This document shows, piece after piece, positions 32,311 to 36,496 of a stretch of DNA of 36,496 nucleotides. Made by a program: the position numbers and the translations under genes. Under the pieces are notes generated by a model. The model worked only from the letters and a program-made list of their open reading frames with translations. It was not told where the DNA came from and ran no database searches. Every line of letters begins with the position of its first letter. Position 1 is the stretch's first letter. Source of the stretch: JADHLJ01 sp038118725 (GTDB taxonomy: Bacteria; Pseudomonadota; Alphaproteobacteria; Thalassobaculales; Thalassobaculaceae); the NCBI GenBank assembly GCA_038118725.1, contig JAYOIK010000055.1, forward strand, positions 1-36,496, read 5' to 3'.

Positions 32311-32631
32311 ATGAAAAAGGTGGCAGCCCTGGCCGGGATGGCCCTTTGCGCCGTCGCCGCAACCGCTTGGGCGGCGACTCTCTCCGTCGAACAGAGAGGA
32401 CGTTCCTTCGGCGTCTCGGAACTCACGGTGAAGGTTGGCGACACCGTGACCTTCATCAATAACGATATCTACGGCCACAACGTGTATTCCGATACCGAGG
32501 GCGCCGAGTTCGATATCGGTCTTCAAGAGCCGGGGGAAACCCTAGACGTGACATTCGACGAGGCCGTGATCGCCAAGATTCGTTGCCGAATTCATCCACG
32601 GATGCGTTTGCAAATCACCGTGACCGAGTAG
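32311..32631 (+). CDS. Periplasmic amicyanin-like cupredoxin, second of a pair
   Basis: 106 residues from ATG 32311 (GGGAGTG upstream). Signal peptide KKVAALAGMALCAVAATAWA. Copper ligands: H56 in NDIYGHNVYS, C92, H95 and M98 in RCRIHPRM. It shares RSFG, VGD-VF-N, GHNVYS/AHNVYS and FDIG/LDLG blocks with the first copy, so the two arose by duplication. It ends 9 bp before the histidine kinase start, so they are clearly co-transcribed. No other copper genes are present. Role unknown; it may be the redox partner or signal for the kinase. Confidence 0.86.
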   Translation: MKKVAALAGMALCAVAATAWAATLSVEQRGRSFGVSELTVKVGDTVTFINNDIYGHNVYSDTEGAEFDIGLQEPGETLDVTFDEAVIAKIRCRIHPRMRLQITVTE

Positions 32632-32640
32632 CGGGCCGGC

Positions 32641-34602
<1,962 letters not shown>

Positions 34603-34633
34603 CGCGCTTGAAAGCAATGGAAGCCCGACCGGT

Positions 34634-35044
34634 ATGACCACACCACCCAACGCCACGCTGGAACGAAACTTCGAAAGTCTTCGGGTGCTTATCGCCGAGG
34701 ATGAGCCGCTTGCCGCGAAACTCGCGCGCGGGGCGCTGCGTCTCATGGGGATCACCCAGGTGGTGGTCGCCAAGGATGGCTTGGAGGCGATGAAGCAGTT
34801 GTCGGAGTACAACGGTGACTTTCAGCTGATCATCTCGGATTGGAACATGCCCAACATGACCGGGATCGAGTTCCTGCGCACCGTGCGCAAGCTCTACCCG
34901 AGCATGCCCTTCATCATGCTGACCTCGAACGCAAACAAGGAGTTCGTGCTCGCCGCCGCCAAACACGGCGTCAACGGGTACATCGCGAAACCGTTCTCGC
35001 TCGATCAGGTCCGCCAGAAAGTCGAGGCGGTTTTCAAGATATAG
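34634..35044 (+). CDS. CheY-like single-domain response regulator
   Basis: 136 residues, receiver domain only. Acidic pocket E22/D23 in LIAEDEP, phospho-acceptor D69 in LIISDWNMPNM, T/S in FIMLTSNA and the conserved lysine in GYIAKPFS. No output domain, so it acts by protein contact as CheY does, for example on a motor or another kinase. A short N-terminal tail (TTPPNATLERNFESL) precedes the fold. It follows the hybrid kinase by 31 bp with a modest GGAAG ribosome site. Its stop is 2 bp from the stop of the convergent gene. Confidence 0.9.
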   Translation: MTTPPNATLERNFESLRVLIAEDEPLAAKLARGALRLMGITQVVVAKDGLEAMKQLSEYNGDFQLIISDWNMPNMTGIEFLRTVRKLYPSMPFIMLTSNANKEFVLAAAKHGVNGYIAKPFSLDQVRQKVEAVFKI

Positions 35045-35046
35045 AT

Positions 35047-35505
35047 TTAAACCGGCGCGATCCTCGGGAGCCAGCGCGGCACCGTCTCGAGATACGCGCG
35101 ATAGGCCTCGCCATGACGTTCGATCATCCGCGGTTCGATCGCGAAACGCGCGAGGCAATCCCAGGAAACGAACAGCACGACGAGATACGCCAGTATCGGC
35201 GCCCAGTCATACAGCAGATACTGAGCCGCCACGGCGACAACGACGCCGAGCATGATCGGGTTTCGCGAAATCCGATACGGTCCGACCGATGTCTTGGCGT
35301 CGCTCGACGTGGTCAGGCCCGCGACAACGCCAGTGACGATCAGTCCCGCGCCGATGGCGAATGGGACAAAGCCAAACATTCTCACCCAGGAATTGGCGAC
35401 AGACCCCAAAAAGTCCAATCGCCCGCCAACCAGGAAATACGGCACGACCAGAACGAGGAACGCCGGCAACACCAAGGTAAAGAGCAAGTTTTTCGACGCT
35501 GGCAT
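35047..35505 (-). CDS. Small membrane methyltransferase-like protein (ICMT/PEMT fold)
   Basis: About 152 residues from ATG 35505 (CGGGAAA upstream); an in-frame start at 35574 is less likely. Four membrane helices. The motif VGPYRISRNPIMLGVV corresponds to GxYRxxRHPxY of isoprenylcysteine/phospholipid methyltransferases, with Asn for His, and IEPRMIERHGEAYRAYLETVPRWLP matches the C-terminal E-x-L...FG-x-x-Y...V-R-x-x-P region. It may methylate a lipid or small molecule using SAM. Only 126 bp from the divergent dehydratase start. Confidence 0.75.
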   Translation of the reverse strand: MPASKNLLFTLVLPAFLVLVVPYFLVGGRLDFLGSVANSWVRMFGFVPFAIGAGLIVTGVVAGLTTSSDAKTSVGPYRISRNPIMLGVVVAVAAQYLLYDWAPILAYLVVLFVSWDCLARFAIEPRMIERHGEAYRAYLETVPRWLPRIAPV

Positions 35506-35630
35506 GGTTGTTTCCCGTTCTCGCCCCACCGCTCCGCCGATTAATCGGCGCGAAGCGTCAACGATGGCTACCATCCAAGCCGGCGCCCGCTATAGAATAT
35601 CGGGGCATCGTTCGAAAAAGGGAACACCCG

Positions 35631-36496
35631 ATGACTACACAAAAGCGTGGGCTCGCGCGCGGCCTGACTAATTACGGCGACATGGATTTCAGTCTCTACC
35701 TCAGACGGGCGAACGCGGCCTCGATGGGTTACGGCGGCGAGATCCTAGGCAAGCCCGTGGTCGGCATCGCCGATACCGGAAGCGGTTTCAACAACTGCCA
35801 TCGCCATGTTCCCGAACTTGTCGAGGCGGTGAAACGAGGTGTTCTCTCCGCCGGAGGCCTGCCGATCGTGTTCCCCACGATCTCGCTCGGCGAGACCTTC
35901 CTCAGCCCGACATCGATGATGTACCGCAACCTCATGAGCATGGACACCGAGGAAATGATCCGCGCCCAGCCGATGGACGCGGCGGTCCTCATCGGCGGCT
36001 GCGACAAGACCCTGCCCGCCCAGCTCATGGGCGCCGCGAATGCCGACATTCCGGTTATTTCGTTGATCACCGGGCCGCAACTGACCGGCCACTCGGAAGG
36101 CGAGCGGCTCGGCGCCTGCACCGATTGCAGACGATTCTGGGGCAAGTTCCGCGCCGGCGAAATCGACCAGGACGGCATCAACAAGATCGAGTCCCGGCTG
36201 GTCACCACCGCCGGCACATGCGCGGTGATGGGCACGGCCAGCACCATGGCCTGCATCACCGAGGCGCTCGGCATGGCGCTTCCCGGCACCGCGGCTATCC
36301 CGGCGGTACACGCCGATCGCCTGCGCGCCGCCGAGGCGTCGGGAACCCAGGCCGTCACCCTGGCCCGGGCTCCCGAGGGCGAAAGACTATGTCCGGGCAA
36401 GATCATGACCCCCGCCTCCGTCGAGAACGCCCTGCGGGTTCTGCTTTCCGTCGGCGGGTCGACCAACGCAATCGTTCATCTGACCGCCGTCGCGGG
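35631..36496 (+). CDS. IlvD/Edd-family sugar-acid dehydratase, 5' part only
   Basis: Open from ATG 35631 (AAGGGA site) to the window end without a stop, 288 codons seen of an expected 570-600. GIADTGSGFNNCHRHVPELVEAVKRGV, GLPIVFPTISLGETFLSPTSMMYRNLMSMDTEEMIRAQPMDA, GGCDKTLPAQLMGAA, TDCRRFWGKFRAGEI and TAGTCAVMGTASTMACITEALGMALPG place it with L-arabinonate/D-xylonate-type dehydratases rather than dihydroxy-acid dehydratase of valine synthesis. The three Fe-S cysteines are in FNNCHR, GGCDK and GTCAVMG. It likely removes water from an aldonic acid to give a 2-keto-3-deoxy acid. Confidence 0.88.
   Translation, partial: MTTQKRGLARGLTNYGDMDFSLYLRRANAASMGYGGEILGKPVVGIADTGSGFNNCHRHVPELVEAVKRGVLSAGGLPIVFPTISLGETFLSPTSMMYRNLMSMDTEEMIRAQPMDAAVLIGGCDKTLPAQLMGAANADIPVISLITGPQLTGHSEGERLGACTDCRRFWGKFRAGEIDQDGINKIESRLVTTAGTCAVMGTASTMACITEALGMALPGTAAIPAVHADRLRAAEASGTQAVTLARAPEGERLCPGKIMTPASVENALRVLLSVGGSTNAIVHLTAVA

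Noticed and set aside
31881..32631. A methylamine-utilisation (mau) locus
   Set aside because: Amicyanin-like copper loops are present, but no methylamine dehydrogenase subunits or maturation genes are in the window.

Overview
The window looks like a draft or metagenome-derived contig of a high-GC, flagellated, probably marine alphaproteobacterium. The signs are third-position GC bias with many long antisense shadow frames, a TRAP transporter of the DctPQM type, a TctC/Bug receptor, the DgcN/DgcA D-glutamate pair, a DUF1217-type protein with FliL, and family III CoA-transferase chemistry. One run of exactly 100 N (34273-34372) marks a scaffold gap inside a hybrid histidine kinase. No rRNA, CRISPR array, transposase, integrase or phage gene is visible. 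The one RNA gene is tRNA-Val(GAC).

Layout. 0-5 kb: a VOC-fold metalloprotein, then a translationally coupled pair of a cyanophycin-synthetase-like ATP-grasp and a FolC-like Mur ligase. An S9 peptidase is divergent from the pair. 5.1-5.45 kb: tRNA-Val with its promoter and two near-identical hairpin-rich direct repeats immediately 3' of it. 5.5-9.8 kb: N-formylglutamate amidohydrolase-like protein, lytic-transglycosylase-like protein, choline-dehydrogenase-like GMC flavoprotein and a HAD phosphatase. 9.8-18.9 kb (minus strand): acyl-CoA dehydrogenase, CoA-transferase, DctP, two paralogous DctM permeases, DctQ, and two small membrane proteins. These form an organic-acid uptake and CoA-activation cluster punctuated by terminator-like hairpins. 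19-24.8 kb: a secreted metallophosphoesterase, then (minus) TctC receptor, DgcN, DgcA and a methyltransferase, then a divergent aspartate dehydrogenase. 24.86-24.98 kb: a long inverted-repeat element between convergent genes. 25-30.5 kb: a giant DUF1217-type protein, a cytosolic gamma-glutamyltransferase, a 93-residue unknown and FliL. 30.5-36.5 kb: PlsC-type acyltransferase, a small unknown, then a tight plus-strand run of two amicyanin-like cupredoxins, a membrane hybrid histidine kinase and a CheY-like receiver. A small membrane methyltransferase-like protein and the 5' part of an IlvD/Edd sugar-acid dehydratase (cut by the window end) follow.

How the genes may work together. Three themes recur. 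The first is import and CoA-dependent breakdown of organic acids (TRAP, CoA-transferase, acyl-CoA dehydrogenase). The second is glutamate and gamma-glutamyl chemistry (DgcN/DgcA, N-formylglutamate amidohydrolase, GGT, and possibly the ATP-grasp/Mur ligase pair). The third is motility (DUF1217 protein and FliL). The strongest candidates for an undescribed system are the cupredoxin pair joined to a hybrid kinase and receiver, and the split cyanophycin-synthetase-like ligase pair. A third signal is an 18-bp element (16/18 identical) upstream of the DUF1217 gene and of the 93-residue gene beside fliL. All functional links are inferences from motifs and gene order; no database search was possible.
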